From Pseudoxanthomonas indica (lineage in GTDB: Bacteria > Pseudomonadota > Gammaproteobacteria > Xanthomonadales > Xanthomonadaceae), in NCBI RefSeq assembly GCF_900167565.1, contig NZ_FUZV01000002.1:372001-436000 (forward strand): a DNA stretch of 64,000 nucleotides, read 5' to 3'. Position 1 is the stretch's first letter. Every line of letters begins with the position of its first letter. Of the stretch, positions 37,688 to 47,724 are shown piece after piece. The notes under the pieces were generated by a model. It saw only the letters and a list, made by a program, of their open reading frames with translations. It made no database searches and had not been told where the DNA came from. The position numbers were made by a program, and so were the translations under genes.

Positions 37688-37788
37688 CGCACTCGACGGC
37701 CAATGCCGGTTCGGCTAGATTGGCAGCATCCAAGGAAAGGCGCGTGGGGATTCGGGGGAATCGCCCACGGTTGCAGCGCCTGGACGCG
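37688..37788 (+). promoter_or_regulatory. Conserved leader/promoter segment upstream of second paralogue
   Basis: 101-bp counterpart of 34998-35099 (CGCACTCGACGG, CGGCTAGATTGG, CATCCAAGGAAAGGCG, GGGGAATCGCCCAC, CAGCGCCTGGACGCG). The potential stem is GGGGATTC / GAATCGCCC here. The first ten bases recur once more at 37273-37282, before the small gene. Confidence 0.6.
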
Positions 37789-37803
37789 TATTCGGGGAAA
37801 TCA

Positions 37804-39936
37804 GTGAAGCGGATCAAGACAGGCTTGGCCATCGTGGCCGTATTGGGCGTGGTCGCGGGCGCATGGGCCGCGCGCATGCAATGGGCATCGCCTGACACAG
37901 CATCCGGCGTCAGCAACCGAACTGACTCCCGTGGTGTAGCGCTGCCGGCTTCCGCGGCTGCGGCCGCAGGCAAGCGCGCCAATGGCTCGCAACCGCTGGT
38001 CCCGGGCGGAATCGTCACCCTCGTCGGCGAGGTCGTCGAGCTTGCGCCGGGTGGTCGACCCATGAGCGTGGTGGTGCAGGTCGGCGCCAACGACTATCCC
38101 GCTGTCGTGCAGGGCACTACCTACAGCGTCCGCGTTTCCGGTGCTCCTTCGAACGCGATGGTGAAGGTGGTGGTGGAATCCACCCGGGTCCACTACGAAT
38201 CGGTCCTGGGCACCTACGGCCGCCTGCATGTGCTGGCCGGCGCGGACAACACCCTGAGCCTGAGCGAACAACCCGCGCTGCGCGTTTCGCCGTACACCAC
38301 CGCGCTGGAATACCTGGCGCGCAATTCGCTGGGCCATGCCGCAGGCAGCGATCGCGAATTCGAACTGGCGGTGCGGTCGGTCTACTCCGACGAACTGGAA
38401 AACGCGGCGTATCTGATATCGGCCGTGTCAGCCGGCACAATCGCGCTGCCGACCCTGTTCGCCGACGGCTACGGCATGCTGCATGACCGCGACCGTTTCC
38501 GCGATCTCTACTACGACACCGCCTTCCTGGCAGCGGCCAAAGGCTATCTGGATCGCCAGGCCACGCAGGCGCCGGTGGCTTCGCTGGCGAACATACCGGT
38601 CAAGCTGGCGATGATGTCGGCCCTGCCTTGGCACGAGTTGCCGATGAATGCCGACCAGTTCTTCCTGTTCGATCGCTCCGCCTCCGGGCAGGCGCTGTTC
38701 CTGGAGAGCATCAGCCTGCCGTCGCCGTACTACAACGTCAGCGTGCTGCCCAATGGCGTGATCGATCTGCAGCCCTGGAATCCCTACCCGAACCAGTTCT
38801 ATCGCGCTGCGGACAACACCAACGTCAATCGCACGCGCGTGCGCTACCAGCTGCGTCGCCTGTTCCAGGGCGCCGACTATAGCCAGTGGGTCGTGCGCCT
38901 GGACTGGAAAGAGCAGGTGATCACCTGGGACGACACGGGTGCGATTGAAACCGGCACGGACTATTTCGTGCTTGGCGGTGTCGACATGGATCGCTGGATC
39001 CGGCCGGAAGGCTGGGGCAACCTGAATGGAAAACAGGTCGCCTTGCCGACCACGTGCCCGGAACAGAACACGCTGCAGGTGATCCAGTGCGCGTTCGCGC
39101 GGCAGCGGTTCAACATCGGCGGCACGGGCGTGCAGGTCGAACCGGGCGAGAAAATGGATGACGACTTCGTCCTCTATCCCGTGGCGGCCGACGGCGTGGC
39201 GACGACGTGGTCGGTGGACGTGGCAGCGCGCAGTCTCAGCGTGGGCCACGACATGCTGCAGAGCACGTACTGGAAAGTCGACGACAGCCGCTACGGCATG
39301 TCGCCGGTGGTGTACCGCTCGCGCGACACGCGCTATGGCTACACGCGCGTGGGGCTGGGTTTCCAGATTCCGGAGAACACGCCGCAACAGGGCGCACTCA
39401 CCGCGGAAGGCGACTGGTGGGCAGACGATTTCCGCAGCCTGCCGGCGACCTACATGGATTACGAATGGCAACGGCGCGTGCAGCGCGATGGTGCCAACAA
39501 CGCCGACTATCGCACCTACATCGAAGGCACCTGGCCGACGCCCACCCGCCACCAATGGTCCTTCGCCAATGGCGCGTGGCTGGACAGCCGCGCCCTGGTG
39601 ACCGCACCGATGACCACGTGTGCCGAGATCTTCCCCGCGATCTGCTACTCCAAGGGCACGTATTTCCGCCCGCTGCTGCGCGCCGGCAACCGCTACTACG
39701 GCGTCCGCGAGGAATACGACCACTACAACAACTGGGTCAACGGCTCGGACTCGTTGCGCTCGCGCAGCCGCGCCGGCTTCTACGACTGCCTGAGCGGGCC
39801 GTGCACGGGACCGAATGGACTGGTGGACCTTGCGCCGGTCGCTGCCACAGCCGCGCCAGCTCGTCCGGCAGTCGCCGCCCGTGCGGCTTACGGTTCGCGC
39901 GCGGCCATCAAGGGTCGGGCCGCAGTCGCGCACTGA
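37804..39936 (+). CDS. Large exported protein of unknown family, second tandem paralogue
   Basis: 710 residues, not recognised, and homologous along its whole length to the protein at 35112-37250. N-terminal segment (V)KRIKTGLAIVAVLGVVAGAWA, then ANGSQPLVPGG, VVESTRVHYESVLGTYGRL, SPYTTALEYL and LRRLFQGADYSQWVVRLDW. Cys pairs TTCPEQNTLQVIQC, TTCAEIFPAIC and DCLSGPCTG match those of the first copy. The start GTG at 37804 is preceded by TCGGGGAAA. The tail is an Ala/Arg-rich low-complexity stretch (APARPAVAARAAYGSRAA) in both. Probably a periplasmic or surface protein; no catalytic motif is visible. Divergence between copies suggests an old duplication under selection. Confidence 0.8.
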   Translation: MKRIKTGLAIVAVLGVVAGAWAARMQWASPDTASGVSNRTDSRGVALPASAAAAAGKRANGSQPLVPGGIVTLVGEVVELAPGGRPMSVVVQVGANDYPAVVQGTTYSVRVSGAPSNAMVKVVVESTRVHYESVLGTYGRLHVLAGADNTLSLSEQPALRVSPYTTALEYLARNSLGHAAGSDREFELAVRSVYSDELENAAYLISAVSAGTIALPTLFADGYGMLHDRDRFRDLYYDTAFLAAAKGYLDRQATQAPVASLANIPVKLAMMSALPWHELPMNADQFFLFDRSASGQALFLESISLPSPYYNVSVLPNGVIDLQPWNPYPNQFYRAADNTNVNRTRVRYQLRRLFQGADYSQWVVRLDWKEQVITWDDTGAIETGTDYFVLGGVDMDRWIRPEGWGNLNGKQVALPTTCPEQNTLQVIQCAFARQRFNIGGTGVQVEPGEKMDDDFVLYPVAADGVATTWSVDVAARSLSVGHDMLQSTYWKVDDSRYGMSPVVYRSRDTRYGYTRVGLGFQIPENTPQQGALTAEGDWWADDFRSLPATYMDYEWQRRVQRDGANNADYRTYIEGTWPTPTRHQWSFANGAWLDSRALVTAPMTTCAEIFPAICYSKGTYFRPLLRAGNRYYGVREEYDHYNNWVNGSDSLRSRSRAGFYDCLSGPCTGPNGLVDLAPVAATAAPARPAVAARAAYGSRAAIKGRAAVAH

Positions 39937-40015
39937 GTCGGAGACGAGGGCGGCGGTTGAATCCCGGCCGCCAGCCCTCAGAATAGCCATCCGCTCCGTC
40001 TTCCTGCGTTGCCCC

Positions 40016-40342
40016 ATGCCCATCTATGCCTTCCAGTGCGCCGAGTGCGGCCACCACTTCGACCGCCTGCAGAAGCTGTCCGACCCGGATCCGGAAATCT
40101 GCCCGTCCTGCGGCAAACCGGCGATCAAGCGCCAGCTGACCGCGCCCAGCTTCCGGCTGGCCGGCGGCGGCTGGTACGAGACCGACTTCAAGAAGGACGG
40201 CGACAAGAAGCGCAATCTGGTCGATGGCGGCGAAGGCGCCAAGCCGTCGTCGGGCGGCGAGGGCGGCTCCGCCAAATCGGAGAGCAGGACCGAAGCGCCC
40301 AAGGCCGAGTCCAAGCCGGCGGGCGGATCCGCGGCCCCCTGA
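40016..40342 (+). CDS. FmdB-family zinc ribbon protein
   Basis: 108 residues. The N-terminal zinc ribbon has C8-X2-C11 and C29-X2-C32 (MPIYAFQCAECGHHF ... ICPSCGKPAIKRQL), followed by a low-complexity Gly/Ser/Lys/Glu tail. FmdB-type proteins are small putative regulators or metal-binding proteins; their role in most bacteria is undefined. It lies directly upstream of aspS, a frequent arrangement in xanthomonads and pseudomonads. The ATG at 40016 is chosen because the domain begins with MPIY in homologues; the longer open frame upstream is not coding. Confidence 0.88.
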   Translation: MPIYAFQCAECGHHFDRLQKLSDPDPEICPSCGKPAIKRQLTAPSFRLAGGGWYETDFKKDGDKKRNLVDGGEGAKPSSGGEGGSAKSESRTEAPKAESKPAGGSAAP

Positions 40343-40497
40343 GGCCAGCCGCCGGGGCTGCCCGGGCCCGCCCGGATATCGCCGGAAACCCCATCCTCCG
40401 AGCCTGAACGCCCCGGGCCACGACCCCGGCTGCGGGCCCAGCGGTTAAACTACGCGGCTTTCCGGCACCTGCCGGCGCTTTTGTTCGTGGAGCCCCC

Positions 40498-42252
40498 ATG
40501 CGTACCCATTTCTGCGGCCTCATCGATGAGGCCATGATTGGCCAGACCGTCACCCTGTGCGGCTGGACCGACGTCGCCCGCAACCTGGGGGGCCTGTGCT
40601 TCATCGACCTGCGTGACCACGAAGGCATCGTGCAGGTGCTGGTGGAACCGGACCAGGCCGAAGTCTTTGCGGTCGCCGCCAGCCTGGGCTACGAGGACGT
40701 GCTGCAGGTCGAGGGCGTGGTGCGCGCGCGTCACTCGGTCAACGACAAGATCAAGACCGGCAAGGTGGAAATCCTCGCCAGCCGCATCACGATTTTGAAC
40801 AAGGCTGCGCCGCTGCCGTTCCATGCGCACGAGAACGCCGGCGAAGAAACCCGCCTGAAGTACCGCTACCTGGATCTGCGCCGCCCGGAAATGCAGCGCA
40901 TGCAGCGCACCCGCATCCAGCTGGTGCAGTCGCTGCGCCGCTGGCTGGACGCGCGCGGTTTCCAGGACATCGAAACGCCGATCCTGACCAAGGCCACGCC
41001 GGAAGGCGCGCGCGACTTCCTGGTGCCTGCGCGCATGCATCCGGGCGAGTTCTACGCGCTGCCGCAGTCGCCGCAGCTGTTCAAGCAGATCCTGATGGTG
41101 GCCGGCTTTGATCGCTACTACCAGATTGCGCGCTGCTTCCGCGACGAAGCCCTGCGCGCGGATCGCCAGCTGGAATTCACCCAGCTGGACATGGAATTCG
41201 CCTTCGTGCGCGAGCGCGACGTGCAGGACACCGTGGAAGGCATGATCCGCACGATCTTCAAGGAAGTGATGGAGGTGGATCTGGCTGATCCGTTCCCGCG
41301 CCTGACCTGGGCCGAAGCCATGCGCCGCTATGGGTCGGACAAGCCGGATCTGCGCATCGATCTGGAACTGGTGGACGTGGCCGAGTTGGTCACAAACAGT
41401 GAATTCAAAGTGTTCACCGATGCCGCCGCCAATCCGGACGGCCGCGTCGCCGCGTTGCGCGTGCCGAAGGGCGCGGCGCTGTCGCGCAAGCAGATCGACG
41501 ACTACGCTGCCCACGCCGCCAAGTACGGCGCCAAGGGCCTGGCCTACATCAAGCGCGGCGACAATGGCGAAGTGACCTCGCCGATCGCCAAATTCTTCGC
41601 CGAGGACGCCTTTGCCGCGCTGATGCAGGCGGTGGGCCTGGAAAATGGCGATCTGGTGTTCTTCGGCGCCGGCGACTACAAGGTGGTCAGCGACTTCATG
41701 GGCGCGCTGCGCCTGAAAGTCGGCAAGGACAACGGCCTGGTCCAGGATGCCTGGAAGCCGCTGTGGGTCACCGACTTCCCGATGTTCGAGTGGGATGCGG
41801 AAGCGCAGCGCTATGTGGCTCTGCATCATCCGTTCACCGCGCCGGCGGTGGATGACATCGACGACCTGCGCGCACATGCCAAGACCGCGGTGTCGCGTGG
41901 TTACGACATGGTGCTCAACGGCAACGAGATTGGCGGCGGTTCGATCCGTATCCACCGCCCGGAAATGCAGAGCGCGGTGTTCGAGCTGCTGGGCATCGGC
42001 GCCGAAGAGGCCGAAGCCAAGTTCGGCTTCCTGCTGGATGCGCTCAAGTACGGCGCACCGCCGCATGGCGGCATCGCCTTCGGCATCGATCGCATCGCTG
42101 CGCTGATGGCCGGCACCGAATCGATCCGCGACGTGATCCCGTTCCCCAAGACCACCACCGCCCAGTGCCTGATGACCGGTGCGCCGTCGCCGATTCCGGA
42201 TGCGCAGCTGGCCGAAGTGCACATCCAGGTCCGTCCGAAGAAGCAAGACTGA
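40498..42252 (+). CDS. aspS: Aspartyl-tRNA synthetase
   Basis: Charges tRNA-Asp (and in many bacteria without AsnRS also tRNA-Asn). 584 residues of the bacterial-type class IIb enzyme: OB-fold anticodon domain at the N-terminus ([20 protein letters not shown]), motif 2 with [20 protein letters not shown], the inserted GAD domain in the middle (about 290-410), and motif 3 [15 protein letters not shown]. No anomaly. The length is typical. A short acidic-tail gene follows 29 bp downstream. Confidence 0.97.
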   Translation: MRTHFCGLIDEAMIGQTVTLCGWTDVARNLGGLCFIDLRDHEGIVQVLVEPDQAEVFAVAASLGYEDVLQVEGVVRARHSVNDKIKTGKVEILASRITILNKAAPLPFHAHENAGEETRLKYRYLDLRRPEMQRMQRTRIQLVQSLRRWLDARGFQDIETPILTKATPEGARDFLVPARMHPGEFYALPQSPQLFKQILMVAGFDRYYQIARCFRDEALRADRQLEFTQLDMEFAFVRERDVQDTVEGMIRTIFKEVMEVDLADPFPRLTWAEAMRRYGSDKPDLRIDLELVDVAELVTNSEFKVFTDAAANPDGRVAALRVPKGAALSRKQIDDYAAHAAKYGAKGLAYIKRGDNGEVTSPIAKFFAEDAFAALMQAVGLENGDLVFFGAGDYKVVSDFMGALRLKVGKDNGLVQDAWKPLWVTDFPMFEWDAEAQRYVALHHPFTAPAVDDIDDLRAHAKTAVSRGYDMVLNGNEIGGGSIRIHRPEMQSAVFELLGIGAEEAEAKFGFLLDALKYGAPPHGGIAFGIDRIAALMAGTESIRDVIPFPKTTTAQCLMTGAPSPIPDAQLAEVHIQVRPKKQD

Positions 42253-42281
42253 AACAGAACCAACTCAACGAGATTTGCGCA

Positions 42282-42581
42282 ATGACCGAACACGCTTTTG
42301 CATTGGAGTGGGAACGTCTGGGCAACGAAGGATCGGAGGCCGCGCTGGTCACCGAACGCGCCCGTGTCTTTGGTGGCTGGCTGGTGCGCGTGGGCAGTAG
42401 CCCCGCCGCGATGGCGGTGACCTTCGTGCCGGATGGCCAGTTCCGCTGGGATGGCGAGGACTTCGGCGAAGACGACTACGAAGAAGAAGACGAAGAAGAG
42501 TACGAAGAAGAAGACGGCGAGGAAGAAGAGGAAGAAGACGCCGACGAGGAAGAAGAGGAAGACGACGAGGAAGACGCGTAA
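42282..42581 (+). CDS. Small protein with extreme acidic tail
   Basis: 99 residues. The first ~60 form a small ordered part (ALEWERLGNEGSEAALV, GGWLVRVGSSPAAMAVTFVP) and the last ~40 are almost wholly Glu and Asp with a few Tyr and Gly. Such a tail could mimic nucleic acid or bind basic partners, which is only inference. It lies between aspS and the GNAT gene with short gaps (29 bp and 2 bp), so it belongs to the same run. I do not recognise a named family. The coding direction is supported by position and by the absence of a better frame. Confidence 0.72.
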   Translation: MTEHAFALEWERLGNEGSEAALVTERARVFGGWLVRVGSSPAAMAVTFVPDGQFRWDGEDFGEDDYEEEDEEEYEEEDGEEEEEEDADEEEEEDDEEDA

Positions 42582-42583
42582 GC

Positions 42584-43114
42584 GTGCTGATTCGTCGCGC
42601 CACGGTCGCTGACGCCCAGGTCGTTTCCGACCTGGCCACGCGCACGTTCGTGGAGACCTTCGGCCATCTGTACCCGCCGGAGGATCTGCAGGCCTTTCTC
42701 GAAGAGGCCTACGCGGTGGAGCGCCAGCGCATCATCCTGGCGCATCCGGACTACGCGGTCTGGCTGCTGGAAGACGATGGCGTTGCCGTGGGTCATGCCG
42801 CTGCCGGCCCTTGCGGCCTGCCGCATCCCGAAGTCGTCGCCGGCGATGGCGAACTCAAGCGCCTGTACGTATTGAAGAGCCACCAGAATGGCGGCTGGGG
42901 CGCGCGCGTGTTCGATGAAGCGCTGCGTTGGCTGGAACGTGATGGCCCACGCCGGTTGTGGATCGGTGTGTGGTCGGAAAACCTGGGCGCACAGCGCTTC
43001 TATGGGCGCTATGGATTCGAGCGGGTAGGCGATTACGAATTCCCGGTCGGGCGCGTGCGCGATCTGGAGTTCATCCTGCGGCGCGAGGCATCGGCATCCA
43101 CCGGGCATGGCTGA
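42584..43114 (+). CDS. GNAT-family N-acetyltransferase
   Basis: 176 residues, GTG start 2 bp after the preceding stop. The GNAT fold is shown by LIRRATVADAQVVSDLATRTFVETFGHLYPPEDL (beta1-alpha1), ELKRLYVLKSHQNGGWGARVFDEALRWL (the acetyl-CoA pyrophosphate loop, Q/RxxGxG/A variant QNGGWGARV) and WSENLGAQRFYGRYGFERVG (the C-terminal motif B). It transfers an acetyl group from acetyl-CoA; the substrate (amine, peptide or small molecule) cannot be told. It overlaps the next gene by 8 bp. Confidence 0.85.
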   Translation: MLIRRATVADAQVVSDLATRTFVETFGHLYPPEDLQAFLEEAYAVERQRIILAHPDYAVWLLEDDGVAVGHAAAGPCGLPHPEVVAGDGELKRLYVLKSHQNGGWGARVFDEALRWLERDGPRRLWIGVWSENLGAQRFYGRYGFERVGDYEFPVGRVRDLEFILRREASASTGHG

Positions 43115-43757
43115 GAAGCTGCTGATCCTGCACGGCATCTGGAATGCGCGCAGCTGGGTGCTGCCGCTGGCGCGACGCATGCGCGCGCTGGGATTCGATG
43201 CCGAGATCTTTGCCTATCCGAGCGTGCTGGGCGGCGCCGAGGCGGCGATTCCCGCATTGACCCGGCGTATTCGCCAAAGCGGACCCACGTTGTTGCTCGG
43301 GCACAGCCTGGGCGGGGTGATTGCGTTGGAAGCCCTGCGCCGCGCACCGGATCTGCCGGTGGCGCGCCTGGTCTGCCTCGGCTCGCCGCTGTGTGGCAGC
43401 CAGGCCGCGCGCACTCTGGTGGGCCGTCGTTGGACGGCGCCCTTGTTGGGCCGCAGCGGTGATTTCCTGGACCGCGGCTGTCAGCCCTGGAGCGGCGTGA
43501 CCGAGGTGGGCATGGTCGCCGGCACCGTCGCGCGCGGGGTGGGGCGCCTGTTCGCGCGAATTGATGGCCCCTCCGACGGCACCGTGTCGCTGGCCGAAAC
43601 CCGTCTGCCCGGCCTGGCCGATCATTGCAACGTCGCTTCCAGCCATACCGGGTTGGTGTTTTCCGCGGCGGCGGCCCGCCAGGCCGCGGCCTTTCTGCGG
43701 CAGGGCCGGTTCCTGCCCGCCGACGCGCTTCCAGGCCCGGGCTCAAATCAACGGTAG
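43107..43757 (+). CDS. Alpha/beta hydrolase
   Basis: 216 residues. HGIWN near the start forms the oxyanion-hole region (HG motif), GHSLGG (about 70-75) holds the nucleophile Ser, and DGPSDGTVS and the late HTGLVFS supply the likely Asp and His. The protein looks like PGAP1/lipase-like esterases (COG0400/COG1075 type). Cytoplasmic; no signal peptide. The start overlaps the GNAT gene by 8 bp, so the two are translationally coupled. Substrate unknown. Confidence 0.82.
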   Translation: MAEKLLILHGIWNARSWVLPLARRMRALGFDAEIFAYPSVLGGAEAAIPALTRRIRQSGPTLLLGHSLGGVIALEALRRAPDLPVARLVCLGSPLCGSQAARTLVGRRWTAPLLGRSGDFLDRGCQPWSGVTEVGMVAGTVARGVGRLFARIDGPSDGTVSLAETRLPGLADHCNVASSHTGLVFSAAAARQAAAFLRQGRFLPADALPGPGSNQR

Positions 43758-43812
43758 TGGCGGGGCGATGGAGTAAAATCGCCGCCCCAACCATCGCCGT
43801 AACGGAAAGACC

Positions 43813-44544
43813 ATGGGCAGAGGCCCCTCCATCGAAGCCCGCAAGAACGCCACCGATGCCAAGCGCGGCAAGATCTTCACCAAGATCATCCGCGAGATTG
43901 GCGTGGCAGCCCGTGGCGGTGGAGGCGACCCGCACAACAATCCGCGCCTGCGCGTGGCGATGGACAAGGGCCTGTCGGCCAACATGTCCAAGGATGTGAT
44001 TGAGCGCGCCATCAAGAAGGCCACCGGCGAGCTGGAAGGCGTGGTCTACGAGGAGGTTCGCTACGAAGGCTATGCGCCGGGCGGGGTGGCGGTGATCGTC
44101 GACTGCCTGACCGACAACCGGGTGCGCACCGTGGCCGATGTCCGCCATGCCTTCAGCAAGTGCGGCGGCAACATGGGCACCGAAGGCTCGGTGGCTTTCA
44201 TGTTCAAGCGCGTGGGCGTGCTCAGTTATGCACCGGGCGCCGACGAAGACGCCATCACCGAAGCCGCCATCGAAGCCGGCGCCGATGACGTGGTGGTGTA
44301 TCCCGATGACGCCTCCATCGACGTCATCACCAGCCCCGAACAGTTCCAGGCGGTCAAGGACGCGATGGATGCGGCCAAGCTGGCCGCCGACCAGGCCGAA
44401 GTGACCTTCCGCGCCGACAACGACATCGCCGTCGACGGCGATACCGCCAAGCAGGTGGTGAAGCTGCTGGACATGCTGGAAGACCTGGACGACGTGCAGA
44501 ACGTCTACTCCAATGCGGAACTGGGCGCGGACGCCTACGCGTAA
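43813..44544 (+). CDS. yebC: YebC/PmpR-family protein
   Basis: 243 residues, with the family opening [19 protein letters not shown], then [38 protein letters not shown] and [18 protein letters not shown]. Long described as transcriptional regulators, and more recently shown in several species to help ribosomes through proline-rich stretches. The position just before ruvC-ruvA is highly conserved in bacteria. The first residues MGRGPS replace the common MAGHSK; this is a mild variant. Confidence 0.95.
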   Translation: MGRGPSIEARKNATDAKRGKIFTKIIREIGVAARGGGGDPHNNPRLRVAMDKGLSANMSKDVIERAIKKATGELEGVVYEEVRYEGYAPGGVAVIVDCLTDNRVRTVADVRHAFSKCGGNMGTEGSVAFMFKRVGVLSYAPGADEDAITEAAIEAGADDVVVYPDDASIDVITSPEQFQAVKDAMDAAKLAADQAEVTFRADNDIAVDGDTAKQVVKLLDMLEDLDDVQNVYSNAELGADAYA

Positions 44545-44558
44545 GCACGCGCCCTGAC

Positions 44559-45080
44559 ATGACCCGTATCCTCGGCATCGACCCCGGTTCCCAGCGCACC
44601 GGCATCGGCATCATCGATGTCGATGCCGCCGGCAAGGTCAGCCATGTCCATCACGCGCCGTTGGTGCTGCTGGGCGCGGAAGACTTTCCGCGCCGGCTGC
44701 GCGTGCTGCTGGACGGCCTGAGCGACGTCATCGAGACCTGGAAGCCGACCGAAGTGGCGATCGAAAAGGTCTTCATGGCGCGCAATCCGGACTCGGCGCT
44801 CAAGCTGGGCCAGGCCCGCGGCGCGGCGATCTGCGCGGTGGTCATGCGCGATCTGGCCGTGCACGAGTACGCCGCCAAGGAGGTCAAGCTGGCGGTGGTG
44901 GGCAAGGGCAGCGCCGAGAAGCAGCAGATCCAGCACATGGTCGGGATCATGCTGGGCCTGCACGGCAAGCTGCAGGCCGATGCCGCCGACGCCCTGGCCG
45001 TGGCCATCACCCACGCGCATGTACGCGCCACCGCGCAGCGCCTGGGCGTGAATGCGCGCCTGGCCTGGAGCCGCAAATGA
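44559..45080 (+). CDS. ruvC: Crossover junction endodeoxyribonuclease RuvC
   Basis: Resolves Holliday junctions by symmetric cleavage. 173 residues; catalytic acidic residues are visible in [13 protein letters not shown] (Asp8), [17 protein letters not shown] (Glu) and [17 protein letters not shown] (two Asp). It follows yebC by 14 bp and precedes ruvA, as in many proteobacteria. Confidence 0.96.
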   Translation: MTRILGIDPGSQRTGIGIIDVDAAGKVSHVHHAPLVLLGAEDFPRRLRVLLDGLSDVIETWKPTEVAIEKVFMARNPDSALKLGQARGAAICAVVMRDLAVHEYAAKEVKLAVVGKGSAEKQQIQHMVGIMLGLHGKLQADAADALAVAITHAHVRATAQRLGVNARLAWSRK

Positions 45081-45132
45081 TGTCGCAGCGCCGGCTTGCT
45101 GTAGGCTGCACGCCCAACCCCGGGAGTTGTCC

Positions 45133-45720
45133 ATGATTGGTCGTCTGCGCGGCATCCTTTCGCACAAGCAGCCACCGTGGCTGATCATCGACGTGGGCGG
45201 CGTGGGTTACGAGCTGGAAGCGCCGATGAGCACGTTCTACGACCTGCCGGAACTGGGTCGTGAGGTCAGCCTGTTCACCCATTACGCGCAGAAGGAAGAC
45301 AGCGTCTCGCTGTACGGTTTCCTGCGCGAGAGCGAACGCCGCCTGTTCCGCGACGTGCAGAAGGTCAGCGGCATCGGCGCCAAGATTGCGCTGGCGATCC
45401 TTTCCGGCGTCAGCGTGGACGAGTTCGCGCGACTGCTGCAGGCTGGCGACGTGACCGCGCTGACCCGCGTGCCCGGCATCGGCAAGAAGACGGCCGAGCG
45501 CCTGGTGGTGGAATTGCGCGACCGCGCGGCCGATCTGGCCGGTGGCGGCGTCACCCTCAGTGCCGGTGTGCCGGCCGATCCGCAGTCCGAAGCCACCGTC
45601 GCCCTGCAGCAACTGGGCTACAAGCCGGCCGAAGCCGCACGCATGGTCCGCGATGCCGCGGCCGCGGGCGACGACGCTGCCCTGATCATCCGCAAGGCCT
45701 TGCAGTCAGCCCTGCGCTGA
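45133..45720 (+). CDS. ruvA: Holliday junction branch migration protein RuvA
   Basis: DNA-binding subunit of the RuvAB branch-migration motor, 195 residues. The N-terminal OB-fold starts [15 protein letters not shown]. The helix-hairpin-helix region has [16 protein letters not shown] and [19 protein letters not shown], and a C-terminal UBA-like domain III ([21 protein letters not shown]) contacts RuvB. The ATG at 45133 is the universal RuvA start. RuvB is not the next gene: kup is inserted between them. Confidence 0.96.
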   Translation: MIGRLRGILSHKQPPWLIIDVGGVGYELEAPMSTFYDLPELGREVSLFTHYAQKEDSVSLYGFLRESERRLFRDVQKVSGIGAKIALAILSGVSVDEFARLLQAGDVTALTRVPGIGKKTAERLVVELRDRAADLAGGGVTLSAGVPADPQSEATVALQQLGYKPAEAARMVRDAAAAGDDAALIIRKALQSALR

Positions 45721-45768
45721 ACGCCTCTAGAGCCTTTCCTCACCTCTCGCGCGCTAGCCTTCTCCGCC

Positions 45769-47709
45769 ATGTCCGCCTCTGCTTCCTCTTCTTCTTCCGC
45801 CTCGCATGCCGGCGGACACGGCCACGATCATGGCCACGGCCACGGCAAGCAGGGCCTGGCCGGGCTGGTGATCGCCGCCGGTGGCGTGGTGTTTGGCGAC
45901 ATCGGCACCAGCCCGCTGTACACGCTGAAGGAAGCCTTCTCCGAACACTTCCACCTGCAGGCCAACCACGACACCGTGCTGGGCATCCTGTCGCTGGTGT
46001 TCTGGGCGATGATGATCGTGGTGACGCTGAAGTACGTGTCCATCATCATGCGCGCCGACAACGAGGGCGAGGGCGGCATCATGGCGCTGATGGCGCTGAC
46101 CCAACGCACCCTCAAGCGCGGTTCGCGCACCGCCTACGTGGTGGGCATCCTCGGCATCTTCGGCGCCTCGCTGTTCTTCGGCGACGGCGTGATCACCCCG
46201 GCAATCACCGTGCTGGGCGCGGTCGAAGGCCTGCGCGTGGCCGCGCCGGGGCTGGAACATTTCATCGTGCCGATCACCATCGTGATCCTGCTGACCGTGT
46301 TCATGGTCCAGCGCTTCGGCACGCAGAAGGTCGGCCGCGTGTTCGGCCCGGTGATGATGGCCTGGTTCCTGTCGATCGGCGCGCTGGGCATCCACAACAT
46401 CATCGATGCGCCGGAAGTGCTGAAGGCGCTCAACCCGATCTGGGGCGCGAAGTTCTTCATCCAGCATGGCTGGCACTCGGTGCTGATCCTGGGCGTGGTG
46501 GTGCTGGCCGTCACCGGCGGCGAGGCGCTGTACGCGGACATGGGCCATTTCGGCGTCAAGCCCATCCGCTATGCCTGGTACACCCTGGTGCTGCCGTGCC
46601 TGACCCTGAACTACCTGGGGCAGGGCGCGTTCGTGCTGGATCACCCGGCCGCCGTGGTCAATCCGTTTTACGAAGCCATGCCGGGCTGGGCGCTGTATCC
46701 GATGATCATCCTGGCCACCATGGCCGCGGTGATCGCCTCGCAGGCGGTGATCACCGGCGCGTTCTCGGTGGCGCGCCAGGCCATGCAGCTGGGCTACATC
46801 CCGCGCATGCAGATCAAGCACACCTCGCACGACACCATCGGCCAGATCTACATCCCCGGCATCAACTGGATCCTGATGGTCTGCGTGCTGGCGGTGGTGC
46901 TGATGTTCCAGGATTCCACCCGCCTGGCCGCGGCCTACGGCATCTCGGTCTCGGCCACGATGCTGATCGATACCCTGCTGCTGGCGCTGGTGGCGCGCGC
47001 GCTGTGGCCCAAGACCGGCGGCGTGATCATCGCGCTGTGCGTGGTGTTCTTCATCGTCGATGCCGGTTTCGTGTTCGCCAATGGCGCCAAGTTCTTCCAG
47101 GGCGCCTGGTTCCCGGTGGTGCTGGGCATCCTGGTGTTCACCCTGCTGCGCACCTGGCGTCGTGGCCGCGAACTGTTGAGTGCCGAAATCCGCAAGGAAG
47201 GCATCCAGCTCGATACCTTCCTGCCCGGCCTGATGCTGGCCCCGCCCGTACGCGTGCCCGGCACGGCGGTGTTCCTGACCGCGCAGACCGGCATGGTCCC
47301 GCATGCGCTGATGCACAACCTCAAGCACAACAAGGTGCTGCACGAGCGCAACGTGTTCCTGACCGTGGAAACCCTGCCGGTGCCCATCGCGCCGCCGGAG
47401 AAGCGCTTGAAGATCGAATCGATCGGCGACGAGTTCTTCCGCGTCATCATCAAGTTCGGTTTCATGGAAACCCCGGACGTGCCGCAGGCGTTGATGCGTT
47501 CCTGCGACCGCGGCGGCATCTACTTCGATCCGATGGAAACCACCTACTTCGCCAGCCGCGAGAGCATCGTGGCCAGCGCCCACCGGGGCATGCCGGTCTG
47601 GCGCGACAAGCTGTTCGCGGTCATGCACCGCAATGCGGCGCCGGCGACGGGATTCTTCCGGATTCCCGGCAATCGCCTGGTCGAACTGGGCGCGCAGGTG
47701 GAGATTTGA
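45769..47709 (+). CDS. kup: KUP-family potassium transporter
   Basis: 646 residues with 12 predicted transmembrane helices and a C-terminal cytoplasmic part. Family motifs: [69 protein letters not shown] and [10 protein letters not shown]. It imports K+ with H+. The N-terminus carries an unusual Ser- and His-rich stretch ([17 protein letters not shown] at about residues 12-26) before the first helix. It is located between ruvA and ruvB, which are usually adjacent. Confidence 0.95.
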   Translation: MSASASSSSSASHAGGHGHDHGHGHGKQGLAGLVIAAGGVVFGDIGTSPLYTLKEAFSEHFHLQANHDTVLGILSLVFWAMMIVVTLKYVSIIMRADNEGEGGIMALMALTQRTLKRGSRTAYVVGILGIFGASLFFGDGVITPAITVLGAVEGLRVAAPGLEHFIVPITIVILLTVFMVQRFGTQKVGRVFGPVMMAWFLSIGALGIHNIIDAPEVLKALNPIWGAKFFIQHGWHSVLILGVVVLAVTGGEALYADMGHFGVKPIRYAWYTLVLPCLTLNYLGQGAFVLDHPAAVVNPFYEAMPGWALYPMIILATMAAVIASQAVITGAFSVARQAMQLGYIPRMQIKHTSHDTIGQIYIPGINWILMVCVLAVVLMFQDSTRLAAAYGISVSATMLIDTLLLALVARALWPKTGGVIIALCVVFFIVDAGFVFANGAKFFQGAWFPVVLGILVFTLLRTWRRGRELLSAEIRKEGIQLDTFLPGLMLAPPVRVPGTAVFLTAQTGMVPHALMHNLKHNKVLHERNVFLTVETLPVPIAPPEKRLKIESIGDEFFRVIIKFGFMETPDVPQALMRSCDRGGIYFDPMETTYFASRESIVASAHRGMPVWRDKLFAVMHRNAAPATGFFRIPGNRLVELGAQVEI

Positions 47710-47724
47710 CCGCATAATCGCCCC

